Shown here one piece after another: positions 47,809 through 57,142 of a DNA stretch of 64,000 bases. This DNA is from an uncultured Oscillospiraceae bacterium (GTDB taxonomy: Bacteria > Bacillota > Clostridia > Oscillospirales > Oscillospiraceae). The notes under the pieces were generated by a model. The model was given only the letters and a program-made list of their open reading frames with translations. It had not been told where the DNA came from and did no database searches. Positions within the stretch are counted from its first letter, which is position 1. The number at the start of each line of letters is the position of its first letter. The stretch spans positions 1 through 64,000 of the forward strand of contig CAPGBJ010000047.1 in assembly GCA_948616425.1 (NCBI GenBank), written 5' to 3'. A program made the translations under genes and the position numbers.

Positions 47809-48999
47809 CTAAGTCAAATCGGTTTCTGTCAGCTTGTATTTCGCTATCAGATCATCCCGGTTATGATGGGACAGGCCAAAGCGAATCAACTGGCGGAAGA
47901 TGTCATAGAGTACAGCAAACAATGGAACGCCGATGATCATCCCGGTAATTCCCCACAGACCGCCGAATAGCAAAATGGAAAACAATACCCAAAAACTGCT
48001 CAAGCCGGTGGTATTTCCTAAAATCTTTGGGCCGATCAGGTTGCCATCGACCTGCTGCAAAATAATGATAAACACAAGGAACATGAGACAGTGCGCCGGG
48101 TTTACCAGCAGGAGCAGCAATGCACAGGGGATCGCCCCAATGAACGGGCCGAAGAAGGGGATGATGTTGGTCACGCCCACGACTACACTGATGAAAGCTG
48201 CGGATTCAAAGCGCATAATGCTGACGGCGGCAAAGCAGATCAGGCCGATAATGGCGGAGTCCAGAAGTTTCCCCATTAAAAAGCCGTTAAACATCCTGTC
48301 CGCATAACGCACCTCTTTCTCGACCATATCAGCCCACTGGCGGGGGAAAACTCCGCAGAGCAGCAGCTTGGCTTGGATAGCAAAGGTTTTTCGGCCCGCC
48401 AAAAGGTAGGCAGAGATCAGGATTCCGAGGAACAGGTTTTTCACTATGCTGAATATACCGGCTACCTGTATGCCCAAGCCATTCAGAACGGCTTGGGCGG
48501 TAGGCAAAAGGTCTGTCTTTACCCAGCTCTCAAATTTCAAAATAGCCTTACCGGAAAAGCCGCCCCACCAGGTTTGAAGCTCCGGTTGATCGGCCAAAAG
48601 ATTGTGGAACCAGTCAATAGCGTTTTCAATTTGAGCAGGTAAGGCGCTCAAAATGCCAACGATGCTTTCCCAAAATTGAGGAAGCACCAGCACGACCAGT
48701 GCCACCGCCAGCAACAGGGCAAACAGCAGAGTAAGCAGGATGGACAGTGTTCCAACAAATCGCTTTCTCTTGGGCAGCCCCTTTCCTATCCAGTCTTCCA
48801 AACGGTTACAGATCGGGGCAAGGATGTAGGCAATCACCGCACCGTAGAGGAACGGTGTTAAAATCTTTCCTACCGTTTGGAAAAATGCCAAAATAGCTGG
48901 GAGCCGAAACAGCACAAAAAAGCACAACAGACTGATAATGGAAACTACAACACCGGTGATCCCCAGCTTCACATATTTTTCATTCTCCCTGTTTTTCAT
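47809..48999 (-). CDS. AI-2E family transporter (UPF0118 permease)
   Basis: 396 residues with about eight membrane segments and a large loop in the middle. Family features: an initial pair of helices (V-V-S-I-I-S-L-L-C-F-F-V-L-F), the G-V-T-N-I-I-P-F-F-G-P-F-I-G-A-I-P block and G-L-W-G-I-T-G-M-I-I-G-V-P-L-F-A-V near the end. Members export autoinducer-2 or act as Na+/H+ antiporters; which applies here cannot be said. It is downstream of the seven-gene ABC/two-component block with a 57-bp gap. Confidence 0.88.
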   Translation of the reverse strand: MKNRENEKYVKLGITGVVVSIISLLCFFVLFRLPAILAFFQTVGKILTPFLYGAVIAYILAPICNRLEDWIGKGLPKRKRFVGTLSILLTLLFALLLAVALVVLVLPQFWESIVGILSALPAQIENAIDWFHNLLADQPELQTWWGGFSGKAILKFESWVKTDLLPTAQAVLNGLGIQVAGIFSIVKNLFLGILISAYLLAGRKTFAIQAKLLLCGVFPRQWADMVEKEVRYADRMFNGFLMGKLLDSAIIGLICFAAVSIMRFESAAFISVVVGVTNIIPFFGPFIGAIPCALLLLLVNPAHCLMFLVFIIILQQVDGNLIGPKILGNTTGLSSFWVLFSILLFGGLWGITGMIIGVPLFAVLYDIFRQLIRFGLSHHNRDDLIAKYKLTETDLT

Positions 49000-49056
49000 T
49001 TTGTGTCCCTTTCTGTGGGCCTGATCAAATTGACTGTTGTAAAAATCGCATCAAAA

Positions 49057-50448
49057 TTATGCCAAAACAATTTTGTTCACTGCCTCTATCAGATTTACTA
49101 CGCTGCTGCGGGGAACCAACGAAGAGCTTGTGCCATCTATTACCGCCAGGCAGTTGTTTCCATCGTAACGATATAGCCGGATGGAAACTTCTTGGTGGTA
49201 CGCATTGTTTAGATAAACAGTCAGGCCGATCTCTTCTTTCTGTGTGGGTTCTTCCGAAGTGAAGCTCTCTGCCTTTAATCCGCTCAATGCACTTTGAAAA
49301 CTGTTGATATTTAATTTTTCGTCCTCTTTATAATACCATGCTTTATCATGTCCTCTGCCTTTAGAAGTAAACGTATAGTCATTTCCTTCTAAAGAGATAG
49401 AGATACGATCAATGTCTTCGAAAGAGGCAGTCAAAACCTCCTTGTGGCGAAGCTCATTATAGGATGCCGACATTAAAGTCTTGTAGCTTTTCGCAGCGAT
49501 TCGGTACACGATTTGGGAACTGCCAACCCGAACGTATGCAGTTACGCTGTCCTCCGCATTTTCTTTTCCGCTCTGTTTGGCGGCCGCCAATTCTTCTTGA
49601 TTACGGCCAATTTGAATCACAAAGGTTTCGTCTTCGGCTTCTTTCTTGTCAGTTTTTGTGAAGTTTACAGTCACTGTCAGCTCCGGCTGATCCAGTCCAA
49701 ACTGCTTTAATTCCGAATCAGATACATGGTAGCTGGCGTAGTCAGAAAGGGACAAGCCGCTGATGTTGTTCAAATATTTTTTAACAGCAGCAGTATCTAA
49801 CGGTTTGCCGTCTGTAAAATAGAGGTCATCAGCGCAGTAGGTCTGTTTGCTGTCCTTTTCAAAATTTATATGATAGTTTTCCTTTCCTGCAAATTGTATT
49901 GTCTTTACCTCCGCAAAGCTGGGGATCTGATCGTGCTGGATGAGGTCGCTGAGTTTTTGGCTAAAAGACTCCAGCGGATCATGCTTTACCAGATAAACGC
50001 AGCCGTCGCCAATGGAAACATACCTCTGCGAATCCATCTTGCTAAATGCGCCAAGCTGGATTTCGTGGCTTTTTTCACCGGCTGTAATATGGATCGTGCA
50101 GGTGGGCTTGTCCAGACCATATTGCTTATAGTCCGTTACATTTTCAATTACGAAAGAGGCGCCAAACTTCTGGAACTGTCCCAGCAGCCTTGCTATTTTT
50201 TCGGCATTGACAGGGAAATTTTCATCTTCGGTGTAATACCAGGCCCCATCCTTTTTTTGAAACGCTAAGGAATGATTATCGGTTTTCCAGGACAATGCCG
50301 TCACAGTATCGTTTGATATATCTAAGATGACTTTGCCGGTCATTTTTATCTGCTCTTTTTGGACCTCAAGTCGGCTGATTATAAAGGTGAGCGTGGAGAA
50401 GGCGGCCAAAATGCCCAAGAGTATGTAGAGCTTCTTAGCTTTGCTCAT
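49057..50448 (-). CDS. DUF4340 protein of a Gld-type ABC system
   Basis: 463 residues with an N-terminal anchor helix (L-Y-I-L-L-G-I-L-A-A-F-S-T-L-T-F-I-I) and an extracytoplasmic region containing two DUF4340 repeats (W-Y-Y-T-E-D-E-N-F-P-V-N and W-Y-Y-K-E-D-E-K-L-N-I-N). It begins 14 bp inside the GldG-like gene, and DUF4340 proteins commonly follow such genes. It probably forms the external part of the same transporter or works on envelope assembly. Confidence 0.85.
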   Translation of the reverse strand: MSKAKKLYILLGILAAFSTLTFIISRLEVQKEQIKMTGKVILDISNDTVTALSWKTDNHSLAFQKKDGAWYYTEDENFPVNAEKIARLLGQFQKFGASFVIENVTDYKQYGLDKPTCTIHITAGEKSHEIQLGAFSKMDSQRYVSIGDGCVYLVKHDPLESFSQKLSDLIQHDQIPSFAEVKTIQFAGKENYHINFEKDSKQTYCADDLYFTDGKPLDTAAVKKYLNNISGLSLSDYASYHVSDSELKQFGLDQPELTVTVNFTKTDKKEAEDETFVIQIGRNQEELAAAKQSGKENAEDSVTAYVRVGSSQIVYRIAAKSYKTLMSASYNELRHKEVLTASFEDIDRISISLEGNDYTFTSKGRGHDKAWYYKEDEKLNINSFQSALSGLKAESFTSEEPTQKEEIGLTVYLNNAYHQEVSIRLYRYDGNNCLAVIDGTSSSLVPRSSVVNLIEAVNKIVLA

Positions 50449-51886
50449 TGCGTTTCTTCCTCCTATCTACAACTACAGCTATTCCCATGGCCGCAAATGC
50501 CAGAGGCAATATGCCGATCATAACCGTTTTGATGAGGGATGCGGTGGAGTCGTTGATGGTCAGATAATTGTAATTCAGGGGTTTGCTTCTAATTGATACC
50601 GCTTCCCGATCCCCCAACAAAGATGCGAGTGCGTTCATGGTGAAATTCAGATTTGCGCCGGATGAGAAGGCGTTAAACTGTTCATCGAGAAACTTGGAGG
50701 AGGAAATCCAGATAATTGAACCGCCATTTTTTGCCTCCACGGAGACTGCAAGCGCAAACGGCCCATCCACATCCCCGCTCTCTTTCTCATAGGTTTCGAT
50801 ATTGTAGCCGGCTGTTTTGCTGAAGGCGTCGTCCGAGGTGGTCAGCAGTTTTTTCACACTGCCGCCATTTGTGCTACCCACCGTCAAGCCTTGGGCAATC
50901 GGGGCAATCACACGATATTTTCCATCAAGAAGCGAGTCGGTGATTTTGTGGCTCTGAAGATTGGGAAGCATGATATACGGCATTTGAAAGGCGTAATGGT
51001 CTCTGCTGCCCTCGACCACAACCCCATCGGAGGCAGATATGCCATAGTCGGACAGCAGGCTATATAAGTTTTTCAGTGTCCCATCTTTGGTAGGTCCAGC
51101 CATTACCATCAGCTTCCCGCCGCTCGATACATACTTGGCCAACAGATCTTTTTCCTCTTGTGAGATATCGGTGGATGGAACATGAATCAAAATGCAATCG
51201 GCATCTTTGGGTATGGCGTCCTGGTTTAGCAGGGAGAATGTCTTTCGCTCTATGTTGTCCTTTTCCATTTGATTGGAAAAAATAGGGGAAAACGCAGCCT
51301 CGCCATGACCTTCCAGCACATAAACCTTGGGGTGGCTCTGGCTGACAACATAGTCAATAGCGGAGGTGACAGCGCCTTCACCGTCAAAGGAGTATGTGGC
51401 GGTGTAGGTTGTATAATCAACATTGGCGACATAAATATCATCAAAGCTGATATATCGGCTTCGATCATCGCACTCTACAACTAAACTATTATTTTTTATT
51501 TCCTTATCCGTATATTTTGCGGCAAAGGTAGGATGGGCGTCCGGGTTTTTCTTGATGATTTTGATGTGCTCGGAAAGGCTGTCATATTTGGACAACAAGT
51601 TCTCTATGATTTTATTTTCCTGATCGGCCTGCACGATCCAGTAGATCGTGACGTCCTTATCCAATGAATTGACAACCGTTTTTGTGTTGCTGGTGATGGA
51701 ATAAAGCTTTGCGGCGCTGATATCCAGTTTTGTCGCAGCAGGAGGCAGAACTGAGGCCAAAATATTGACGACAACAAGGATGGCCAATACAACGGCGGTA
51801 ACAGCCAAAGAGTAGGCTCCGCCTTGAAAGGCAATTTCCCTGGAACGGACGTTCTCGTCCTTATTCAAAAAGGGAAGCAGTTTCAT
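50435..51886 (-). CDS. GldG-like ABC transporter auxiliary protein
   Basis: 483 residues. An N-terminal membrane helix, a long external region of the ABC_transp_aux/GldG type (Y-S-I-T-S-N-T-K-T-V-V-N-S-L-D-K-D-V order and V-Y-V-L-E-G-H-G-E) and a C-terminal membrane helix before R-R-K-K-R. Such proteins pair with an ABC permease and ATPase; in Bacteroidetes GldAFG supports gliding and secretion, in Firmicutes the role is unknown. Its start shares one base with the permease stop. Confidence 0.85.
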   Translation of the reverse strand: MKLLPFLNKDENVRSREIAFQGGAYSLAVTAVVLAILVVVNILASVLPPAATKLDISAAKLYSITSNTKTVVNSLDKDVTIYWIVQADQENKIIENLLSKYDSLSEHIKIIKKNPDAHPTFAAKYTDKEIKNNSLVVECDDRSRYISFDDIYVANVDYTTYTATYSFDGEGAVTSAIDYVVSQSHPKVYVLEGHGEAAFSPIFSNQMEKDNIERKTFSLLNQDAIPKDADCILIHVPSTDISQEEKDLLAKYVSSGGKLMVMAGPTKDGTLKNLYSLLSDYGISASDGVVVEGSRDHYAFQMPYIMLPNLQSHKITDSLLDGKYRVIAPIAQGLTVGSTNGGSVKKLLTTSDDAFSKTAGYNIETYEKESGDVDGPFALAVSVEAKNGGSIIWISSSKFLDEQFNAFSSGANLNFTMNALASLLGDREAVSIRSKPLNYNYLTINDSTASLIKTVMIGILPLAFAAMGIAVVVDRRKKRNEQS

Positions 51887-52749
51887 CAGTTGTACCTCCT
51901 TTTCTCCAAAGACTGGGTAGATAAGAATAAAAAGAATATGATGACAGACAGAAAGAATACCACAGCGGTCAAATCAAAGACCCCATCTACAAAAATATAG
52001 AACCGGCTAAACAAAGAAAGCTGCGCCATTACTTTGGGCAACAATCCCTCGAAAAGAGCACTGTTGAAGAAAAAAGTTATACCCAAACACAATATTCCGG
52101 CCAGGAAAATACCGTATGACAAATTCTCATTCTTGGTCAGATGGCGAACCAACAGGGCGACCGCTGCTACAAGAACGGAAAGGGCCACGAGCGTCCCAAA
52201 AGGTGTGCTTGAAATATGTTCAGCCAATTTCACACTGTAGAAGTTAAGCAGCAGAAAAGGGATCGAGATCCCCGCTGCGAAGCCCTGATTCTCTGTCAGG
52301 GAAGAAATGAACATTCCGATTGCGATGATTGCGGCCCCCAAAAGATAAAAGGCCAAAAGGGAGCCATAAGCGGTCGGCAGATAGACCTCACCAAAACGGG
52401 CAAAAACCAGCGGATACACTGCGATAATCATAATAGGTATCAGGAAAATAAGCAGTAGGGCAAAATATTTGCCCAAGATGATCTGCAATGGCTTGAGCGG
52501 CAGTGCATACAGCAGTTGGTCAGTTTTCTGCTTTTTCTCTTCAGCCATGACGCGCATGGTCAGTACCGGGAGGATGATCACCAGCCCAATGCAGACAAAC
52601 TTTAAGACAAGCTCAAAATTGGCAACAGAGGACTGGATATTATAGAGCATTGCGCCAACGCCAATAAACGCCAGCAGGAAAGCGCAAAACAGGTATGCCG
52701 CCAAGGAGTAAAAATATCCGCGCAGCTCATGCTTTAATACAGCGATCAT
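51886..52749 (-). CDS. ABC transporter permease (GldF/ABC-2 type)
   Basis: 287 residues with six membrane helices of the ABC-2 type. It begins with A-V-L-K-H-E-L-R-G-Y-F and has the family stretch R-V-M-A-E-E-K-K-Q-K-T-D-Q-L-L-Y-A-L-P-L. Four-base overlap with the ATPase gene upstream and one-base overlap with the GldG-like gene downstream, so the three are translated together. Confidence 0.88.
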   Translation of the reverse strand: MIAVLKHELRGYFYSLAAYLFCAFLLAFIGVGAMLYNIQSSVANFELVLKFVCIGLVIILPVLTMRVMAEEKKQKTDQLLYALPLKPLQIILGKYFALLLIFLIPIMIIAVYPLVFARFGEVYLPTAYGSLLAFYLLGAAIIAIGMFISSLTENQGFAAGISIPFLLLNFYSVKLAEHISSTPFGTLVALSVLVAAVALLVRHLTKNENLSYGIFLAGILCLGITFFFNSALFEGLLPKVMAQLSLFSRFYIFVDGVFDLTAVVFFLSVIIFFLFLSTQSLEKRRYN

Positions 52750-53762
52750 TGTTCTGCCTCCTCATCGTCACAAAGGTTGGCGCCGTCTTTTGAAATAAGA
52801 TGCTCTTCGGCTGCATCGCCACGTTTTGATTCTTCTGTGAGCTCCAAAAACACCTCTTCTAAGCTGGCCTTTTTCGATGACATTTCAAAAATTGCTTTTT
52901 TGCGCTCCGCAAACGCAAAGAATATCTGGCAGCACAGCTCACGAATCTTATTTCCGTCTGCTCGAATCAACACAGCAAGGCTGCCATCCTCCTGAACCGT
53001 GCTTTCCCAGTTGGAAAACTGCTCCATATTGCCCAGAATGGTGTCTGCCTCCTCTGCACTGGCGTAGGTCCGCAGAAAAATATCTCCCGATTGAGTAAGG
53101 AGCCTCTCCAAATTTTCAGGTGTGTCAAAGGCCACCAGTTTGCCGTTTGAGATGATCAGTACCTGCTCACAGATCGCTTGAACCTCAGAAAGGATATGGG
53201 AACTAAAAATTACAGTATGCTTTTTTCCAAGCTGCTTGACCAGATCCCGGATCTCAATGATTTGAATAGGGTCAAGCCCTACGGTGGGTTCATCTAAAAT
53301 AATGACCCTGGGGTTCCCAAGGAGAGCCTGAGCAATTCCTACTCGTTGCTGGTAGCCTTTTGAAAGTGCGGAGATCAGGCGGTTTTGCACCTGGCTTAGA
53401 CCGGCTTGCTGAATGACCGCATTCACTTGCTGTCGCAATTCTGTGCCTCTGAGCCCCTTTGCCTCGCCCACAAAACGCAAATATTCGAGCGGGGTTTCAT
53501 TCATATACAGCGGGGGATGTTCCGGAAGATATCCAATCAGTTTTTTCACAGTTTCCGGCTCCTCCAATATATCGTGTCCGGCAATGCGGACAGTTCCGCT
53601 GGTGGCAGAAAGGCAACCGGTCATAATGTTCATCGTGGTGGATTTTCCCGCACCGTTTGGTCCCAAGAAACCATATACATGCCCCTCCTCAATTTCAAAG
53701 GAAAGGTCATCTATCGCCATAAAACTGCCATAGCATTTTGTCAAATGTTCAACGGTTATCAT
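52746..53762 (-). CDS. ABC transporter ATP-binding protein (GldA-like)
   Basis: 338 residues: Walker A G-P-N-G-A-G-K-S-T-T, Q-loop region Y-L-P-E-H-P-P-L-Y, signature L-S-K-G-Y-Q-Q-R-V, Walker B V-I-I-L-D-E-P-T-V-G-L-D-P and switch His in F-S-S-H-I-L-S-E. A regulatory C-terminal extension of about 100 residues follows, ending in an acidic tail. It overlaps the lipoprotein gene by 14 bp. Confidence 0.92.
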   Translation of the reverse strand: MITVEHLTKCYGSFMAIDDLSFEIEEGHVYGFLGPNGAGKSTTMNIMTGCLSATSGTVRIAGHDILEEPETVKKLIGYLPEHPPLYMNETPLEYLRFVGEAKGLRGTELRQQVNAVIQQAGLSQVQNRLISALSKGYQQRVGIAQALLGNPRVIILDEPTVGLDPIQIIEIRDLVKQLGKKHTVIFSSHILSEVQAICEQVLIISNGKLVAFDTPENLERLLTQSGDIFLRTYASAEEADTILGNMEQFSNWESTVQEDGSLAVLIRADGNKIRELCCQIFFAFAERKKAIFEMSSKKASLEEVFLELTEESKRGDAAEEHLISKDGANLCDDEEAEQ

Positions 53763-54423
53763 TTTGACTCTCCTTTTTCAATATGCTCAAATCTATGGAC
53801 TCGCCGGTATTTGCGTCAATCCCCTTTGCTGTCTGGCGGTTTACCTGATACCAGGCACAGGTGGAGTTGTGGTCGCCTGCGTTGATATAGAGCTGAATGC
53901 TGACGGTTTCCGGGTCGGCATCGGCGGCCGCCTGGGGAACGTTTTCCCCCGTGGCCTTTGTATAGTAGTCCACTGCCATCTGGCAAAGATCTTCGTTGGT
54001 GTAGAACTTAAATTCCGTATAACCCTTCGCTGATACATAGGTCATACTTTCTGCACGCCCGTCCTCCCAAGTGATGGTGAAATGGGTATCATCAGTTTTC
54101 TCCAGTTTGCCGATTGTGCTCACATCGGCAGAACCCATGTGAAAAGTGGCCTCGTTTTCCTGGATGGAATAGGTAAACCCTAACCCCGTCCCGTTTTCCA
54201 GCGAGGCGGTCCGGCCCGATGTTCCGTCTGCGTCAAAGAAGTAATAAGCAGCCGTGTCTTTTCCCAAAACACACCATGTTCCCGCCTGGATGGCTGGAGT
54301 TGCGGTCTGCTCGGACGGTTTTTGCGGCGGCTCTGTTGAGGGTGTCGGCAACGGGCGACTGCACCCCGCAAGCAGAGTCATCATGCTGAGCGCCGCCCAA
54401 AAATACGAAATACTACGTCTCAT
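53749..54423 (-). CDS. Unrecognised lipoprotein between sensor kinase and ABC genes
   Basis: 224 residues with a lipoprotein signal (S-I-S-Y-F-W-A-A-L-S-M-M-T-L-L-A-G-C), a Pro/Ser/Thr linker and a compact domain of beta-strand character (W-C-V-L-G-K-D-T-A-A-Y-Y-F-F-D-A-D-G). The ATG at 54423 lies six bases after GAGGAGG inside the end of the kinase gene; a longer frame to 54504 is not needed. Overlaps on both sides (11 and 14 bp) tie it to the unit. It could be the ligand-binding or substrate-binding part of the sensor or transporter. Confidence 0.75.
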   Translation of the reverse strand: MRRSISYFWAALSMMTLLAGCSRPLPTPSTEPPQKPSEQTATPAIQAGTWCVLGKDTAAYYFFDADGTSGRTASLENGTGLGFTYSIQENEATFHMGSADVSTIGKLEKTDDTHFTITWEDGRAESMTYVSAKGYTEFKFYTNEDLCQMAVDYYTKATGENVPQAAADADPETVSIQLYINAGDHNSTCAWYQVNRQTAKGIDANTGESIDLSILKKESQNDNR

Positions 54424-55744
54424 GCGCATCCTCCTCGGAGCGTTTTGGCGGGGCGGAGGGGAACCACAGTTCCAGTTGGAAAATCGATCCCGTTTGGCCG
54501 GCACAGCACCTTCCGCCCATTTTCTCCATCATGGCCTTCATGTTGGCAAGGCCGATATGGGTGCCCTCCTGTTGGAGCGGGGTACTGCTGATCTTATTCT
54601 GAAAAAGGATCGCCACTCCGTCGTCCTTTTCCATCACAGCGATCAAGACCGGAAGCTCTGCATCAGCGTACTTCACCAAATTGGACAGTACATTGTCCAT
54701 CAATCGCTTGATATATTGTGGGTAGATGGAAATATTGAGATCGGGCCAGTCCAGCTCCAACTCGAATGAGAAATTTTGTTGGGTCAAATAGACTGCCATC
54801 TCAGACAGCTGGTCATGAAACACATCCCGAACAGGGCGGGGTGCCTCCAACTCAATGGTTTGATGCCTGGAGACCAGCGAATATTCAAATATATTTTCCG
54901 AAAGCTGCTTGATCTGCGCGGCCTTGGCGTCGATCTTCTCCAGATAGCCGTCCAGCTGGTCCGGGCGGTATTTTTTATACCGGAGAATGTCGGTGTAGAT
55001 CTGCAACGTCGTCAGCGGCGTGCGCAGATCATGAGACATGGCGGTGATCATGGCCTGATTGGCCCGGAAGATATTGATCTCCTGTTCCTTCTGCTCCTGA
55101 AAAGCCCGGCGCATGGAGTCCAGGCTGTGGGCCAGCCGGGTCAGCTCGTGGTTTCCCCGGAAGGTGATGGGCACATCCAGATCGCCGCCCTCCATGGCCT
55201 GGATCTCCACACTGAGTTGACAGATATACCGCACCAGGCCCCGGCTGCCCCATAGGAAAACGCCCAGAAATACCAGCAGGGCAATGCCGAGGGAGAGCAC
55301 CGTGAGCCAGGTAAAGAACCGGTAGGTATCGTCGGCGTAGATCACCACCTCAGCGGGTCCGTCCGCAAAGGGGATCTCATAGTAGGAGACCCATGTGTAG
55401 TAGGGGACTTCCGTCTCGTTATCCAGGGCTTCTTCGGGAGCCGCAGAGGTGTAACGCAGGATATTGGAACGGTAGACCTCCATTAAGATCAAAGGATGCT
55501 TCTTGTTCCAGTGGGTGATCTGTGCGGTATCCGTGGTGGCCAGACCGTTTTCTTCCACATAGGACTGAAAATTCCGGATCCGGCGCTCGTTGTATTGCTG
55601 CTGGAAGTCAGAACCGTCGAAATACTGCTCCAACAGCCAGCCGCCGCCAAAGCGGAGGCAGCAGAATACCAGCACAGCGGCTGCGCCGGACAGGAGCAGA
55701 AGCAGGCCAAAGTGTGCGGTCAGGCTGGAGGCTCTATGTTTCAT
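54413..55744 (-). CDS. HAMP-domain sensor histidine kinase (first pair)
   Basis: 443 residues. Two membrane helices flank an external domain of about 120 residues, then a HAMP linker, a phosphoacceptor helix with the H-box M-S-H-D-L-R-T-P-L-T-T-L, and an ATPase domain with N-box D-N-V-L-S-N-L-V-K-Y-A. The G1 box is unusual (F-Q-N-K-I where D-x-G-x-G is typical), shared with the kinase at 58-59 kb. Its start overlaps the response regulator by 11 bp. It probably controls the ABC genes with which it is translationally linked. Confidence 0.88.
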   Translation of the reverse strand: MKHRASSLTAHFGLLLLLSGAAAVLVFCCLRFGGGWLLEQYFDGSDFQQQYNERRIRNFQSYVEENGLATTDTAQITHWNKKHPLILMEVYRSNILRYTSAAPEEALDNETEVPYYTWVSYYEIPFADGPAEVVIYADDTYRFFTWLTVLSLGIALLVFLGVFLWGSRGLVRYICQLSVEIQAMEGGDLDVPITFRGNHELTRLAHSLDSMRRAFQEQKEQEINIFRANQAMITAMSHDLRTPLTTLQIYTDILRYKKYRPDQLDGYLEKIDAKAAQIKQLSENIFEYSLVSRHQTIELEAPRPVRDVFHDQLSEMAVYLTQQNFSFELELDWPDLNISIYPQYIKRLMDNVLSNLVKYADAELPVLIAVMEKDDGVAILFQNKISSTPLQQEGTHIGLANMKAMMEKMGGRCCAGQTGSIFQLELWFPSAPPKRSEEDAHET

Positions 55745-56456
55745 CTGCTTTCACCTCAAACCGATACCCCTTTCCCCAAACCGTCTTCAGCCGTTTGGGG
55801 TTTTGGGCATCCTCCTCAATTTTCACCCGGAGCTTGCGGATGTGTACCATGACAGTCCCGTTGGAGATATAAAAATAGGGTTCATTCCAGACGCTCTCAT
55901 AGATCATCTGCGTGGAGAAAATGCGCTGGGGATTCCGCATCAGCAGCCGCAGGATCTTGTATTCGATCTCCGTCAGCTCCACCTCCTCCCCCTGAACCCA
56001 CACCTGGTTATAGTCCAGGCTGAGCTTGACGCCGTTGGAGGAGAGCATATTATCCCGGTCCAAAGCTCCGCCCTGAGCCTTCCCCCGGTAGACGCAGTAG
56101 CGGCGCAGCAGGGCCTTTACCCGGGCGCTCAACTCCGAGTAGGAGAAGGGCTTGGCCAGGTAGTCGTCGCCGCCGGCGGTGAGACCGATCAGCTTGTCCG
56201 ACTCCTGGGCCTTTGCGGTGAGAAAAAGGATGGGGACGGTAGAGCTTTTTCGGATCTCCTCACAGACACGCAGCCCGGAAATACCAGGCATCATAATATC
56301 CAGAATGACCAGGTCGATGGTATCTGCCAGCAGCTCCAACGCCCGTTGGCCGCTTTCGGCTTCCAAAATGGAGTAATCTTCTCCGCTCAGGAGGATGCGG
56401 ATACCCTCCCGGATCTCAGCGTCATCATCTACGACTAAAATTGTCTGCATGTCCAT
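55734..56456 (-). CDS. OmpR/VanR-type response regulator (first pair)
   Basis: 240 residues: receiver domain with the acidic pair D-D-D near residue 10, phosphoacceptor Asp in L-V-I-L-D-I-M-M-P-G and Lys in L-F-L-T-A-K-A, then a winged helix (E-V-E-L-T-E-I-E-Y-K-I-L-R-L-L and Y-F-Y-I-S-N-G-T-V-M-V-H-I-R-K-L-R). GGAAGG precedes the ATG at 56456. First gene of the seven-gene overlapping unit. A hairpin 25 bp upstream leaves little room for its own promoter, so read-through from the lysine-rich lipoprotein gene may feed it. Confidence 0.92.
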   Translation of the reverse strand: MDMQTILVVDDDAEIREGIRILLSGEDYSILEAESGQRALELLADTIDLVILDIMMPGISGLRVCEEIRKSSTVPILFLTAKAQESDKLIGLTAGGDDYLAKPFSYSELSARVKALLRRYCVYRGKAQGGALDRDNMLSSNGVKLSLDYNQVWVQGEEVELTEIEYKILRLLMRNPQRIFSTQMIYESVWNEPYFYISNGTVMVHIRKLRVKIEEDAQNPKRLKTVWGKGYRFEVKADET

Positions 56457-56480
56457 GGGATCACCTTCCTAAAGAAAATT

Positions 56481-56520
56481 GCGGACACCTCCCGCTTGCG
56501 ATGATGCAGGAGGTGTCCGC
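56481..56520 (-). terminator. Terminator/attenuator between the lysine-rich lipoprotein and the response regulator
   Basis: A perfect 12-bp stem, GCGGACACCTCC (56481-56492) with its complement (56509-56520). On the minus strand it is followed by AATTTTCTTT. It lies between two co-directional genes, only 24 bp before the response regulator start. Confidence 0.65.
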
Positions 56521-56572
56521 CGCGGGGCTATATGAGAAAGGAGAGGAAAGATGAAAAAGCGGATGTATATGC

Positions 56573-57142
56573 TTACTTGCCGCCCTTGCTGCCGGTCTTG
56601 CCTGTGCTCGGACCCTTTTTGATGGTCGGAGCCTTGACATTACCCTTTTTCTTAGCGGTCTTGTCCTTTTTAGCGGTGCTTTTCTTATCGGTGCTATTGC
56701 TGTCCTTTTTGCCGCTGTCCTTCTGGGTGGTGCCGGTGGTGCCGGTGCCCTTCTGGCCGGAATCCTTAACCGGATTCTTCACAGGAGCTTTGTCCAATGT
56801 ACCGGCGGCGCCCTTGTCGTCCTTCTTGTCGGCGCCCTTATCGTCCTTCTTGCCCTCGTCGACCTTGCCGGCGTCCTCCTTGCCGTCCTTCTTGTCCTCG
56901 TCCACCTTGCCGGCGGGCTTGTCATCCTTCTTACCGACGTCCGTCTTGCCCGTGTCCTTCTTGACGGGCTTGTTGCTGGACGGCTTCTTGTTGGGCTCCA
57001 CCTGGGTCGTCCCCGGTTTCTTGTTCAGGTCCTTGTTGGGCTTCTTCGCACCGCAGCCCACCAGCCCCGTGAAGCACATCACGGCAACGAGGAGCAGGGC
57101 CCCTCCACGCTGCACCTTCTGTTTCAGCTTGTTGTCGTTCAT
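56573..57142 (-). CDS. Lysine-rich low-complexity lipoprotein
   Basis: 189 residues. The lipoprotein signal ends V-M-C-F-T-G-L-V-G-C. The mature part is almost wholly Lys, Asp, Gly, Pro and Thr, with recurring K-K-D-D-K-G, K-K-D-G-K and K-V-D-E-G-K units, so it is disordered and highly charged. It could space or bind wall polymers, as other charged lipoproteins do. The ATG at 57142 has AAAGGA ten bases upstream; an ATG at 57151 overlaps that site. Repeats of this kind change length easily between strains. Confidence 0.7.
   Translation of the reverse strand: MNDNKLKQKVQRGGALLLVAVMCFTGLVGCGAKKPNKDLNKKPGTTQVEPNKKPSSNKPVKKDTGKTDVGKKDDKPAGKVDEDKKDGKEDAGKVDEGKKDDKGADKKDDKGAAGTLDKAPVKNPVKDSGQKGTGTTGTTQKDSGKKDSNSTDKKSTAKKDKTAKKKGNVKAPTIKKGPSTGKTGSKGGK

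Noticed and set aside
56551..56622. A 23-codon frame on the plus strand with a near-perfect ribosome site (MKKRMYMLTCRPCC start)
   Set aside because: It runs antisense into the 3' end of the lysine-rich lipoprotein gene and has no promoter. The purine-rich ribosome-site look may simply come from the intergenic sequence. Too short to support without conservation.
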